The notes below the pieces were generated by a model. It saw nothing but the letters and a program-made list of their open reading frames with translations. It had not been told where the DNA came from and made no database searches. From assembly GCF_932274485.2 (NCBI RefSeq), contig NC_065882.2, positions 38,472,593-38,536,592 on the forward strand: a stretch of DNA of 64,000 bases, read 5' to 3'. Origin of the DNA: Patella vulgata. Lineage: Eukaryota; Mollusca; Gastropoda; Patellidae. A program made the position numbers and the translations under genes. Shown here piece after piece: positions 22,541-33,650 of this stretch. The first letter of the stretch is position 1. Each line of letters begins with the position of its first letter.

Positions 22541-22648
22541 TTTCCTCCCACTGCTAAAGACACCTACGAACAAGCGAATTATTGAAATAAAATTTTTAAA
22601 AAACATATGTTCGTCCCGAAATGACCTCCCCCTCTCTCTCTCTCTCAA
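22541..22648 (+). mobile_element. SINE-1 3' fragment (first copy in 590-bp duplication)
   Basis: Matches the 3' third of the SINE at 32268-32548 and ends with a CT microsatellite. It has no tRNA-like head. Confidence 0.8.
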
Positions 22649-23130
22649 TAGATCATGTGGGAATTAAGATTTTCCTAAGGTACCTTAAATGTATTTGTTC
22701 TATATCATGTCCCGAATTTAAGTTAATATCCAATTGACTTTCAATTTATACAGTGTTTAAGGTCAGGAGACGAAAAACCTATTGATTTTCAGCGATTTCC
22801 GATAATTACTGCCAGAGTTATGGCCCTTGATCACTTTGAAAAATCTTGTGGACGCTTTAGAGGCTAAAGATAATATACGATTGACGTTAAATTGAGACAC
22901 AGTGGTTAAGGTCATTAGACGAAGAATCCTATTTCTTTTAGGGGATTTTCGATAATTTTTGCCAGAATTATGGCCCTTGATCACTTTGAAAAATCTTGTG
23001 GACTCTTTAGAGGCTAAAGTTAATATCAGATTGACTTTAAATTTATACACATCAGTGTTTAAGGTCATGAGACGAAGAATCCTATTGATTTTCATCGATT
23101 TCCGATAATTTTTGCCAGAGTTATGGCCCT

Positions 23131-23238
23131 TGATCAGTTTCCTCCCACTGCTTAAGACCCCTACGAACAAGCTAATTATTGAAATAAAATTTTTAAAAAA
23201 CATGTTAGTCCCGAAATGACCTCTCTCTCTCTCAATAG
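23131..23238 (+). mobile_element. SINE-1 3' fragment (second copy in 590-bp duplication)
   Basis: Nearly identical to 22541-22648, with a shorter CT tract. Confidence 0.8.
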
Positions 23239-23305
23239 ATCATGTGGAAATTAAGATTTTCCTAAGGTACCTTAAATGTATTTGTTCTATATCATGTCCT
23301 GAATG

Positions 23306-23634
23306 AAAACCCCATAATTTAGAATACAAGAGATAAAAGTATAAGAAATACAAAGTTTAGTTACAATATTAAAATAATTTTCATTACAAACTTTTGAGAC
23401 TGAGGAGAGAGCTTTTCGACCCTGTTCAGCAATGTGTTTTTGTATAATTAGATATTAACCATTAAAATTTTTTTTATCGAGCTGTTTTATCCCGGGCTGT
23501 TCCATCCCCCTTGTTATTATAATTAACTGAGTTGTACTTATCGTTAAATAAACTGTTAAACACTTACTTATTGTTACATTAACAATAATGTATGGAATAA
23601 ATAAGTTTTAGTCGTCGATTTTTGTTGATTACCG
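23306..23634. other. Spacer without recognised features
   Basis: AT-rich sequence; nothing recognised. Confidence 0.35.
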
Positions 23635-23830
23635 ATCACGACCAGGATTAGTTCACTGCTGTATATTCGTATTGTTTGTTAATTGGCGTTATGATTTTAG
23701 ATCTTAAGTCAGTTCACCAATGTTTTTGTAGTAAAGTATATTCGTATTGTTTTTAAAATTGCCGTTATGATTTTAGATTAGTTCAGCGATGTTTTTGTAA
23801 TAAAGTATACTCATTTTGTTTGTTAGTTTA
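23635..23830 (+). repeat. Repeat family G, ~75-bp tandem units
   Basis: About three units with TAAAGTATATTCGTATTGTTT and GCCGTTATGATTTTAGAT. The reverse complement of the same array is at 43140-43258. Confidence 0.65.
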
Positions 23831-23844
23831 TGATGTCTAACATC

Positions 23845-24640
23845 ATTGCCAGGCAATGAAACATACACCCACAGTAGCTGTATCGTCCGGGCAGTCAACA
23901 AGAGTTGTCGCATATTTTTACTTTTTTCGGTAATGAAACATTTATAATACATTAAAATCTGATTAAGAGTAACAACTCATTACGTAATTAACAGAAAACC
24001 ATTAGAATTTGTTTGGTTTTTATTAAGTTCTGCCCCATGCTGTCGTTTAGTATATGAAACTTTTAACATCATGGATTTAGCTGTTCAAGTCAAAAAGATT
24101 CATTGAAAATCCATATACTTGTTCATCTCAAGACCTTAAACTCTGTATCAATCTGAAGTCAATCAAAGGATAACTTTAGCCTCTAGAGCGTCACAAGATT
24201 TAGCAGTGGGAGGAAACCGGAAGACCCGGAGAAAACCCACAAGGTTGGACAGACAACCCTACTCCTTGTCACGTACAACAGGGGCTTCGAAACCACGAGA
24301 AAATTACGGATACTTAAATACTGGATTAAAATACGTTCTTCTACTAATGTCTTACTCAATTCTTGCTACTTGTTCATCTCAAGACCTTAAACACTGTGTG
24401 TCAATCTGAAGTCAATCAAAGGATAACTTTAGCCTCTAGAGCGTCACAAGATTTAGCAGTGGGAGGAAACCGGAGGACCCGGAGAAAACCCACAAGGTTG
24501 GACAGACAACCCTACTCCTTGTCACGTACAACCGGCGCTTCGAAACCACGAGAAAATTACGGATATTTAAATACTGGATTAAAATACGTTCTTCTACTAA
24601 TGTCTTACTTAAATCTTGCTACTCTAATATGTTAATAAAT
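23845..24640 (+). repeat. Satellite family A left end and leader, with 253-bp duplication of a SINE piece
   Basis: The left end ATTGCCAGGCAATGAAACAT and the A leader (TTAAGTTCTGCCCCATGCT) match 50501-50620 and 1-215. A 253-bp unit starting near 24119 is then repeated from about 24372. Each unit has a family A leader fragment plus a SINE-1 body piece (TTTAGCAGTGGGAGGAAACC at 24199 and 24452). The frames reading MGGNRKTRRKPTRLDRQPYS are translations of the SINE. Confidence 0.75.
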
Positions 24641-25110
24641 AATGACCCGTGGGTCCTGAATGTTAAGAAGGAATTTTTTTATAATTGGTTTGGGAGATTT
24701 ATGGGAAAAACCTGCTCATCTCATAAACACAAATTGTATCGATATCATCAGACAAAGATTATTAGACATATTTAGACAGGAGTGTATTGAGAAATTTGAA
24801 TTATCAAGTAAATGTATCATTTATAAGCATATTGTGAATACATTTGGCTTACAATATTATTTGACTAAACCATAATTTAAATATTGAAAGGTTACGATAT
24901 AGTACTAAATATATTGAGAGAAGTAAACGATTATGTACATTGTGTAATTTTGAAGACATTGAAGTTGAGTACCATTTAGTTTTAATTTGTCCAATTTTCT
25001 AAAAAACTGAGATAATAATATATAAAAAAAGTATTATTATTATTCGAACCCCTGTGTTTTTAAATTATTTTATCTTTTATGTACTAAAAATGTATCTGAA
25101 CTTGTAAACC
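24641..25110 (+). pseudogene. LINE ORF2 C-terminal fragment (CR1-like)
   Basis: The frame at 24660-24875 reads GLGDLWEKPAHLINTN and IIRQRLLDIFRQECIEKF, followed after stops by RLCTLCNFEDIEVEYHLVLICP (24935-25000), a Cys-Cys-His-Cys tail common at the end of CR1-like LINE proteins. Similarity ends at a stop and the sequence goes on as AT-rich 3' UTR. Several stops make it a relic. A possible matching LINE 3' end (GGGTAATACAAACTTGAAAC) lies at 25500-25562. Confidence 0.75.
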
Positions 25111-25135
25111 TTGGTACATTTTTATAATAAAACTA

Positions 25136-25470
25136 CCAGGATACCCGGCTTCGCTCGGGGGTCATAACTCCCAAACCGGAAGTGGTAGACTAACGCCACC
25201 TGGCCGATGTTATTCCCCGGTCGGTGCTACCCCTATACCCCAAATTTCAGACTTGGGGCAGACCTAGTGTAGCTGCAAACCCCGCTTCGCTCGGGGGTCA
25301 TAACTCCGAAACCGGAAGTGGTAGACTTACGCCACCTGGCCTATGTTACTCCCTGGTCCGAGCTACCCCTGTACCCCAAATTTCAGACTCGGGGCAGACC
25401 TAGTGTAGCCGCCAACCCTGAACAGACAGACAGACAAACAACAGTCACAAATATTAGTATAGATAAGAGA
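25136..25470 (+). repeat. Two 128-bp tandem units with GACA microsatellite tail (RTE-like 3' end)
   Basis: Units begin CCCGGCTTCGCTCGGGGGTC (25147) and CCCGCTTCGCTCGGGGGTCA (25280) and both contain CCGGAAGTGGTAGACT and CCCCAAATTTCAGACT. The stretch ends GACAGACAGACAAACAACAG then ATTAGTATAGATAAG, the style of 3' tail seen on RTE-type LINEs and their SINE partners. No coding part remains. Confidence 0.6.
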
Positions 25471-25589
25471 TGAAGAGATTAAACGGAATAGTAACAATTA
25501 ATATTTTTGTTTTTCCCAATGAGTCTGTTACTCAAGGGTAATACAAACTTGAAACTTGAAACAGTCCGAGGTGAAATGGTTGTGGCATG

Positions 25590-25925
25590 AACTGACCCAC
25601 ACCCAGCTGGTAACTACAGGTGGGAATTAATAAAACAACAGCATTCGACCAATCAAATAATTAATGTTAATAAAAAGGGACATTTATGACTCAACTGTAC
25701 ATTCAAAGGCATGATTTTGTAAGGCACCCAGACAGGTGACAATTAATAAAACAATAGCATTCGACCAATTGAAGAATTAATCCATACTGTACTTACGAAC
25801 ATGTATATTCAAAAACATGGTTTCATATGACACCCAGGCACTTGACCACAGGTGTGAATTAATAAAACAATAGCATTCGACCAATCAAATAATTAATCTA
25901 TACTGTAATAACGTTCATTTATGAC
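25590..25925. repeat. ~115-bp tandem repeat, three units
   Basis: AATTAATAAAACAATAGCAT followed by TCGACCAATC recurs at about 25625, 25741 and 25856. Confidence 0.75.
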
Positions 25926-28189
25926 TCAATCCTATAAATATAATCCAAAAAACAATCAGAACGAACGAACCAATCAGCTGACAAAAAGGTGAATAGCTCA
26001 TAATACCGTGTATACACAGACCTTTTCTGTAATTAATGTGTATGGCAATAAAGATTAAGAGGAGATTAGTGACTAATATGACAATTGTCTGCGATATCAC
26101 CTCGGTGGAAGCGGCTGTTAAATAAAGCTATTTCACACATATGATAATCGTAGTTAAAAGACGACTTTCACAACATAAAAGTTGCGTTTATTTTGAATAC
26201 TAAAATAACTCTGGCTTAGTTTGGCTTGGCTCTGAATTTTGATTGAGCGAAAGATTTTTAAAGACACAGATTTTTATTAACAATTTTAACAGACTGTGGT
26301 ATAGGATTTAAATGGTTCATTTACATTATCAATACATACAATTTGCTTTTTGTTATTAAATTATATATAAATCCATTGATTGTTTTCCAATTTTGATTTC
26401 TTTTTGTGCATGCTGCTATTTCTTTATTTCATATGATTTCCATTGAATCGACACCGTATAATCCGGCCTTTAATCGGTAGGTGTGAAGCAAACACTCACC
26501 AATCAATTATCGGTGAGATTAAAACTCGATGGGCATGAAGCCACAAAAGATTGACAAGCAATCACCAATCAATTTATATGTATGAGATTAAAACTCGCTA
26601 CCGTGGTTCTTTGTTGATTACTTTGATAATTTTAATCTCTTGTATGACAGTTGTGACAAATACTCAAGAATATCCACCAATTTTCCCCCGAATTCATAGT
26701 CGTAAAAATATTCCTAGCACCTGTTGGAAACATTTGTTGCGCATGTGACGATGACCTGGGGATGCTCGATTCACAGTCCGGAACGTCCCGAATTGACAGA
26801 ATTGCAATCGAGTGACACAGAATTCAGTCCTGTCACAGTTCTGTCAGTCCCGACGACGGAGGTGGTGTGAGTAGAATTGTGACGTAATTAAACACAACGA
26901 ACGTGTTTCGGCTGCATGGTTGGATGAGATATCCAGTCGACACATGCGTTGTAGCCCGAAGTAACCATTTTCACTCAATTGTCACTATTTTTGGGATTGA
27001 GAGAATTCAATTTCGGAACGTTCAATCGAGTAAGCCCATTATCAATGAACAAGTGATAGCAAACACAAGAGTGCGATCAATTGAAGACAACGAAGAAGAT
27101 AAATTAATGACAGACTTGACCTATTCAAAATGCCTATGCATGTTAAATGAAATAAAAATTAATGTAATAAAATTTTGAATGTACAGAAAGGTTTATCATT
27201 TTTAAAGGGAATAACATTCTGGTGATTCGAAGCTACATTATAATAATACTTCCGGTTTTCGAAGTTACAATATTTCCGGTTTTGAGAAAACTGAGTATTT
27301 AGACACTCTGTGTACTCCGACATATTGTAACGATCCCGTACGATGTCGGATTTGACAGAGTCCACTGTAAATACATACAATTGCTTTTTGTTATTAGATT
27401 ATCATAGCTAAATATATGTTCTGTTTTATTTATAAAACCTTTTCTTTTTCGGGAATGTTGATTTTGATTCAGAACCAAAATTTAACACCTGTACCCAATA
27501 ATCAACTAAATTGCACAGAAGACCCCAATCGAGTAATTACGCTGTCTGAAAATAGGCGACAGCTTTTCTATAGAGATTGACAGTGATTTTTTTTGGCGCC
27601 AGTCTAATGTACAGTCTTGCGAGATTATCGCACTGCCATTGTAAGCTTGACTTATGACCACATGTACAGATGGAAGACTAGTTAATTCATTTGTGATTTT
27701 AAAAAGATACATTACCTGGGACGTGATTTACCTATTTCCAATTGTATAATTACCTGGGACGTGATTTACCGATTTTTGATGTATTTGTCAATGGTGGAAT
27801 ACTATTTTATAGGGTAATGGATAATAAATAATACTACGACCACGGTAAGGTGATAATCTATGGGTGTGCATTTTTTTTATATTCACCTTTTTTATTCGTA
27901 CTTTATATGTAAATAATCGTAATCAAAATGAACCGATCGGATAAACAGTTTGTGGGAAATTAAATTAATCGTGTGTTGATTTTTCAACGTATCTCGGGAA
28001 ATTAAACGGCTCGTCTAATAAGTAAACTGTGTGTTGGTTTTTCAACGTATCTCGGGAAACTGAAAGGCTCTTCTAATAAATAAATGCCGTAAATAAGTGA
28101 ACGGGTCTCCATTTATAAACACCTCTCAGAGAAACTAAACCCGTTACCATTAAACTAAGCCAGAGTACTAACTAAACCTTTTTTGTAAT
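25926..28189. other. Intron sequence with minor duplications only
   Basis: There is a ~43-bp duplication around TTACCTGGGACGTGATTTAC (27711 and 27751) and a ~65-bp duplication around TTTTCAACGTATCTCGGGAA (27980 and 28040). A 15-bp inverted pair ACTCTGGCTTAGTTT near 26211 and 28157 may bound an old DNA element, but no target duplication supports it. No coding sequence recognised. Confidence 0.4.
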
Positions 28190-28330
28190 TTTTAAATTAT
28201 TATTATTATTATTGTTCGATTTATATAGCGCTTCATTACACATGAAGTGTTTCTAAGCACATATCGCAAACATTTACTTCAAACACACAGAAACAATCAA
28301 AATCAGGAGAACATAATTAAACACAATTAA
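28190..28330. repeat. (TTA)n tract and TATAGCGCTT interspersed repeat end
   Basis: A trinucleotide tract is followed by CGATTTATATAGCGCTTCAT and ACACATGAAGTGTTTCTAAG, a form often seen at ends of dispersed repeats in marine invertebrates. Family not determined. Confidence 0.4.
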
Positions 28331-28679
28331 ACACAGCTGCCTGTTAGGCGCTATTATTCAAAGGTTTATATCCAATAAATCAACCGGCTAATCTCTATAT
28401 TGAACTCAGTCGAGGTATTACCTGATGAACACCTACACCAAGTAGAGTTCAAAAATAAAAAACGAAGTTTAAAAGAATCAACTTCATTAACAAAAATTAA
28501 ACAATCAAAAACTAAACAGATAAATCAAATTCAAACGAAACAAAGAAAACAAAGAAAATGAAAAGAGTAGTTCATTACCATTCTACATTAACAAAATAAA
28601 GGAAAACAACTTGTGAAAATTTTTCAAAAAATGATTTTTATCAATTATCGAACAATGTTTTGAAATAATCCTTAAGAGG
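28331..28679. other. Spacer without recognised features
   Basis: A-rich intron sequence; nothing recognised. Confidence 0.35.
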
Positions 28680-28860
28680 CATTTAGTAACTGGATAGGGC
28701 AATAAACTATAACACATACTTATGGAAAAACAGCTACTTATTTATTTGAGCGACGTTTCGAAGAGTATTCTCTCAACGTTATCATGCTAATACAGTAATA
28801 CAAGAATGTGAGGTCAATTTATACAGAAAATTATAACAACAATTCGTGAAACCACACAGG
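28680..28860 (-). mobile_element. Penelope-like element 3' remnant
   Basis: On the minus strand, 28783-28755 reads GATAACGttgAGAGAATACTCttCGAAAC, with the same GATAACG, AGAATA and CGAAAC blocks as the Penelope stem-loop at 13412-13440. No coding part is attached; the assignment rests on this motif alone. Confidence 0.45.
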
Positions 28861-28944
28861 ACAACAACAACATCAAAGGAGGTGATATTCTACAAAGACT
28901 TAATTAACCAGGGTGAAGTGAAGCCATTTAGTAAGATAAGACAA

Positions 28945-29188
28945 ATGAAATGGGGTTTAACGTCCTACTGTTCTGCTCCTATACTGGGCTAATGAAGACG
29001 GGCATACGCCATACAGTGTGCTATGAGGGAAATTTTCCCCGGGCAGCGGCACTATCGCCTACTCTTATATCGAATTCCAACTGCCAAGGGATCTTTTACG
29101 TGCATTCCAATGTATACACGGGACCTCGGTTTTTCGTCTCATCCGAAGGACTAGACAGCTGTCCTTGTCAGGCCCCCCGTCCTGCATC
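28945..29188 (-). mobile_element. 5'-truncated SINE-2 with 14-bp target duplication
   Basis: Matches the 3' two thirds of the SINE at 21032-21405 (AAATGGGGTTTAACGTCCTA through CAACTGCCAAGGGATCTTTT). Exact 14-bp GTAAGATAAGACAA copies flank it (28931-28944 and 29189-29202). Confidence 0.9.
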
Positions 29189-29202
29189 GTAAGATAAGAC
29201 AA

Positions 29203-29455
29203 TTAAGTAGCTATAATGATATGTACAGGACTATCAACAGAATGTAAAAAAAAAAAAAAAAACCAACTACAATATAATTGCATAAATGTCCATAGTATGT
29301 CTAGATGACGCTAATTAACTTGTAATTACTATGTTATGTGTAGTAAATATATGTTCAATTAAGACTAAAGTAAAGCCATTTATTGTAACTAATCTAAAAA
29401 TATTGAAGTTGATATAACTAGGACGATATTACTTAGAGAGAATAAGAATAATCTT
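29203..29455. other. Spacer with A-tract
   Basis: Contains an A17 run near 29247; no other feature recognised. Confidence 0.35.
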
Positions 29456-32250
29456 AACTAGACCTGCAAGCTGCACTGAAACAGCTTTCAGGAATCAGAC
29501 AGGAAGTGTGTCATACAATAGCCCATTTATCGAGCTACCAAACGATACTTTAGATGTTCTGATCCTATCACACCCGACGGTGAAATCCCGATTGTTGCAA
29601 GAGCACCGATTTTTTTACTGTCTTTTTTTTTTAAATATCGAATATTTTTTTGACTACTTCCTGTTTACAGATCATTATCGGGATAGATTTAACAAGTGGT
29701 ATGGGAACTTAACTTCCTGTACCAGAAGTTTCAGAAAGATCCATTGGACAATTTTACCTCCCTTATACCATTAGAAGCAGATTTACAGATATAACGATTT
29801 TTCAACTTTTTTTTCAAAAATTGTGGCCCTTTTGGACCATTTATACGATAATGAGGCTTTTAAATTTAGATTCACACCATAGACCACTGTTAGGACTCTA
29901 AGTAACACAAGTTTAAGAAAGGAAATAAGAGAAGTTTTCGAAATAGGCTCAAAAAAAGAAAATAATAGATTTTCAGCGTTCCATTATCTATTGCCTAACC
30001 CGCGAATTTTTACCATTTAGATGTCATAAGATCGTCCATTGTTCAAACTATCCAATGACACTTTAGTTGTTTTGATTCAGTGGAATTTGGCTTAGTAATC
30101 ACTTTTTTCGCAAGATCGCCATTTTTTTACTTTTTACAGGGTTTTTTCTCAAAATATCGGAAATTTTTCGACTATTTCCGGGTTTTGGATCATTGTCGGG
30201 ATAGCTTTAACAAGTTGTTTGGTTACCTTACCTTCTGTACAAGAAGTTTCAGAATAATCCATTCAGCTGTTTTCCAAAGAAAGAAAATTAGAAGATCATT
30301 TTCAGTAATTTAAGGATTTTTCAACTTTTTTCCAAGATTGAGGCTCTTTTTGGACAACTTATGTTATTTCAATGCTTTTATTGTTGGACTCGCGCCATAA
30401 CCCACGCATAGGATTCTGCGTTAAAAAAGTTAAAAGACGTCTAAAAAGGCCCCAAAAACGGAAAATACTAGATTTTCGGCGTACCACAATTTATTTTCTA
30501 ACCATCGAAATCGTACCATTGAGATGCCATATAATAGTACATTAATGGGGCTATCCAAAGACACTTTACTTCTTTTGGTCCTGTAATATCTGACCGAGAA
30601 ATCCAGCTTTTCGCAAGAGCGACAATTTTTTAACCTTTTTTTTACATTTTTTGAATACTTCCGGTATGGAGATTATTTTCGGAATAGTTTTAATAACCAG
30701 TTTGGGCAATTAAATAGCGGCAGGGCTCTGTAATGATATATTACATTATCTGATCAGATAAAATGTCCCTGGGAAATCCTATGTTCAAAGGTGCCAAAAA
30801 TGTAAAAATGTCAAAATATCGAAAATTAAATTTCAATAACTCAATACATATTATACATCGTTAGAATCGTAATTAGGTCAGCTATCCGAATCTGTAATCT
30901 TTTTGTAAAAATTTGTTTAAATAATAAAGTAATAGAGCATTTTGCAAAGTTTCACGATTTTTCGACTTTTTTTCGGTTTTCAGTCCCTTTTTTATCGTAT
31001 TCCAGACATTTCAAAGTCTTATTGGACGGCATAATTCACAAGACTATCGAATGGACTCTCGATAGAGAAAGTTAAAAAAAAAGTTGCGGTTAAGATTTCG
31101 AGATACAGGCGTCCAAAAAAGCTCCAAATCAGAAAATACTTGATTTTCTGCTTGTCATATTTTGCTGCTTGGTAACAGTATCCGTATAAATTGGGCATCA
31201 TTCGACAGTCCATTCCTCGGGCCACTCAACGAAAGTTTAATTCGTTTAATCCATTGATACTGGACGGAGAAATCAAGTTTTTCCCCAAAACACCCATTTT
31301 TTGCATTTTTTTCGAAATATCTATCATTATTTCGACTACTTCAGGTTTCCGGATCGTTTTTGAAATTGCTTTATGCAGCGGTCTGTCTATATAGCTTTAT
31401 GTTCCATGAATTTCAGAACTTTTGATTTATCCTTTCCCAAAAATATAAGGGTTGGGAAATGGGCAGAAAATTCGAAAAAAAACGAAAAATAAAGGGCGAT
31501 AACTCGAAATGAAACTTATATTTCTAGTATCGGATGGTCTTCAGGTATCCAAAAATGTAGGTCAAATTTGAAAATTTTGAAAAATAACAAAAATTGTGTT
31601 TTAAACAAAAATTGTGTTTTAAACAAAAATTGTGTTTTAAACAAAAATTGTGTTTTAAACAAAAATTGTGTTTTAAACAAAAATTTACATCTTTCGAAGG
31701 CTAGAAGTCAGCGACGAAGTTTCGAAATTTCGAAATTTTCAACTGCTATCGTCCGAGAAAAGACTCAGGGTTTCTGAAAATGTCATTTGTATGAAAATAG
31801 GTACAGAATTGGCGAAGCTATGGCCGTTTTTTAATTTTTATGCACCGCACGAAATTCGGCCACTTCCGGTCTGCGCAGAAGTTTCAAAATTGTTTTAAGG
31901 AGTAGCCACCACATGGTTTCCCAATAGAAAATTTGGTTCCAGATCGATATCTGTTTCCGATCATGGAGAAATAGGATGCAGCGGAAAAAAATAATAATAA
32001 TAATATTAGTAAAAACAATAGTGTCTGAAAGCCTAACTAGACCTGCAAGCAGCACTGAACCGGCTTTCAGGAATCAGATAGGAAGTGTGTCATACAATAG
32101 CCCATTCATCGAGCTACCAAACGATACTTTAGGTGTTTTGATCGGGTCACACCCGACCGTGAAATCACGATTTTTGCAAGAGCACCGATTTTTACTGTGT
32201 TTTTTTTTTAATTTCGAATATTTTTATGACTACGGTTTCGCCGGTGCCAC
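29456..32250 (+). repeat. Satellite family E modules
   Basis: The left end CTAGACCTGCAAGCTGC (palindromic CTGC-aa-GC[T/A]G) and ACAGCTTTCAGGAATCAGA opens the array at 29456 and again at 32038. Degenerate units of several hundred bp contain CACTTCCGG, TTTTCGACT, AAGTTTCAG and CGATTTTTT blocks. A right-end-like ATAATAATAATATTAGTAAA stretch precedes the second left end, so two modules lie head to tail; the second breaks into family F near 32232. Monomers are too diverged to give an exact period by eye. Confidence 0.65.
31587..31684. repeat. 18-bp minisatellite, about 5.5 copies
   Basis: Perfect copies of ACAAAAATTGTGTTTTAA in tandem within a family E unit; each contains the palindrome ACAAAAATTGT-like core. 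Confidence 0.95.
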
Positions 32251-32267
32251 GTTACCCTAAACATATG

Positions 32268-32548
32268 AGAGAGAGAGAGAGAAATGGGGTTTAACGTCCA
32301 CTCGACACACACTAGGTCATTTCGGGACTAACACATGGTTTAATTTTATTTCAATAATTCGCTTGCGCGTAGGGGTCTTTAGCAGTGGGAGGAAACCGGA
32401 GGACCCGGAGAAAACCCACGAGGTTGGACAGGCGACCCTACTCCTTGTCATGTACAACCGGGGATTCGAAACCACGCCAGTCGACTCAATGACAGACTTT
32501 ATGATACAGCGCACGCACGCTAACCATTCAGCCATCCACCCCCCCCCC
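32268..32548 (-). mobile_element. SINE-1, full length, tRNA-derived, 14-bp target duplication
   Basis: On the minus strand: head with box A TGGCTGAATGGTTAGCG and box B GGTTTCGAATCCCC, body with GGGTTTTCTCCGGGTCCTCC and GCTAAAGACCCCTACGCG, 3' end GAGTGGACGTTAAACCCCAT and a CT microsatellite. The 14-bp ACCCTAAACATATG flanks it exactly (32254-32267, 32549-32562). It sits in a family F left end. This is the reference copy for SINE-1. Confidence 0.93.
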
Positions 32549-32562
32549 ACCCTAAACATATG

Positions 32563-33593
32563 TCACTTCCGGTACCAATGAAACCATTAAACAGGTTTCC
32601 ACATAAGCATTGCACACATCAAATAAAATGGACGCCGAATCAACCAAATCCAGCAATATCAATTCATTTTATGCATTTGTTACATGTAAGTGTACAGCAC
32701 TTCCGGTGATAATGAAAATGTTCAATTAGTTTTATGAAATCAGAAATGGCATAAGGCATCGCATGGTGAAAATTTTATGTAAATCGAATAATAATTGCCA
32801 CTTTTATAGACCAAAAACCTTGAAAAGTGACTTGTATAAAACCGTCTATTTCTCTGCAACCGTACAAGTTAGAAACCATTTTCTGGTATCTGTATGATCG
32901 TATGGGTTCAATCTATTTGGTGATTGGAATCAAATATCATAATTTTAAAAACATTACAAATCAGACTCATTTGAATAAAATATCTGTTTTGAAGGCTAAA
33001 AATACAGCTTTTGCCAAAATGACGTTACTTCCGTGATAATGAAAATCTTAAATTACTTGTATGAAATTGTAAATGGCATTAGATATCACACAGTGAAAAT
33101 TTTATGAAAATCGAATGATAATTGACACTTTTATGGACCAAAAACCTTGAAAAGTGACCTGTTGAAAATCGCCTATTTCTCCGCAACTGAACAAGTTAGA
33201 AACAATTTTGTGAAATCTATATGACCTTATGAATTTTATTAATATGTGAATATAAACCAAAAGTTAAAATTATTAATACATATTAAAGAATTCTTGGTTG
33301 AAAAAAATATTGATTTTAAAAGTTAAAAATGCATTTTTTGACAAAATGGCGTCACTTCCGGTGTCAATTTTAAATTGTAATCAATTTGATACGACGCATA
33401 CTTGCTTTTTGAATCAAATGGTGTCATTTTTGTGAAAATCTAATAATAATTGACTATTTTACAGGCAAAATAACGAAAACAGTGACTTATGCAAAATTGC
33501 CCATTTCTAGGTAACTGCTTATATTACAAACTAATTTGTAATACCAGATATACATACATTGATACCATAAAGGAGAAAATTGGTACACTTTTC
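32563..33593 (+). repeat. Satellite family F array, ~325-bp units
   Basis: Units repeat CACTTCCGGTGATAATGAAA, GAAATCAGAAATGGCATAAG, TGAAAATTTTATGTAAATCG and ACAAGTTAGAAAC at about 325-bp spacing (32700, 33030, 33355). The left end, split by the SINE, starts near 32232. The array is cut by the I-like LINE at ~33594. Confidence 0.75.
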
Positions 33594-33650
33594 AGCTAGG
33601 TTGACCCTCTGGGCTCCCGGTCTAAGAGGCATCCATCCGGACAGTCATCA

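Larger units (their letters stand above)
21780..23305 (-). repeat. Inverted satellite family A array with a 590-bp tandem duplication
   Basis: Family A monomers run on the minus strand. From ~22131 a 590-bp segment is repeated (22131-22720 and 22721-23310). Each unit contains about 2.5 monomers, the 3' part of SINE-1 (TTTCCTCCCACTGCTAAAGA ... GTCCCGAAATGACCT and a CT tract) and a tail ending TTCTATATCATGTCC. The SINE therefore inserted once and was duplicated with its surroundings. Confidence 0.85.

Noticed and set aside
26211-28170. Possible DNA transposon bounded by ACTCTGGCTTAGTTT inverted repeats
   Set aside because: Only 15 bp pair, the flanks show no convincing target duplication, and no coding sequence lies inside.
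32480-32548. A functional tRNA gene on the minus strand
   Set aside because: Box A and box B are present but the sequence does not fold as a tRNA and is the head of a SINE with target duplications.
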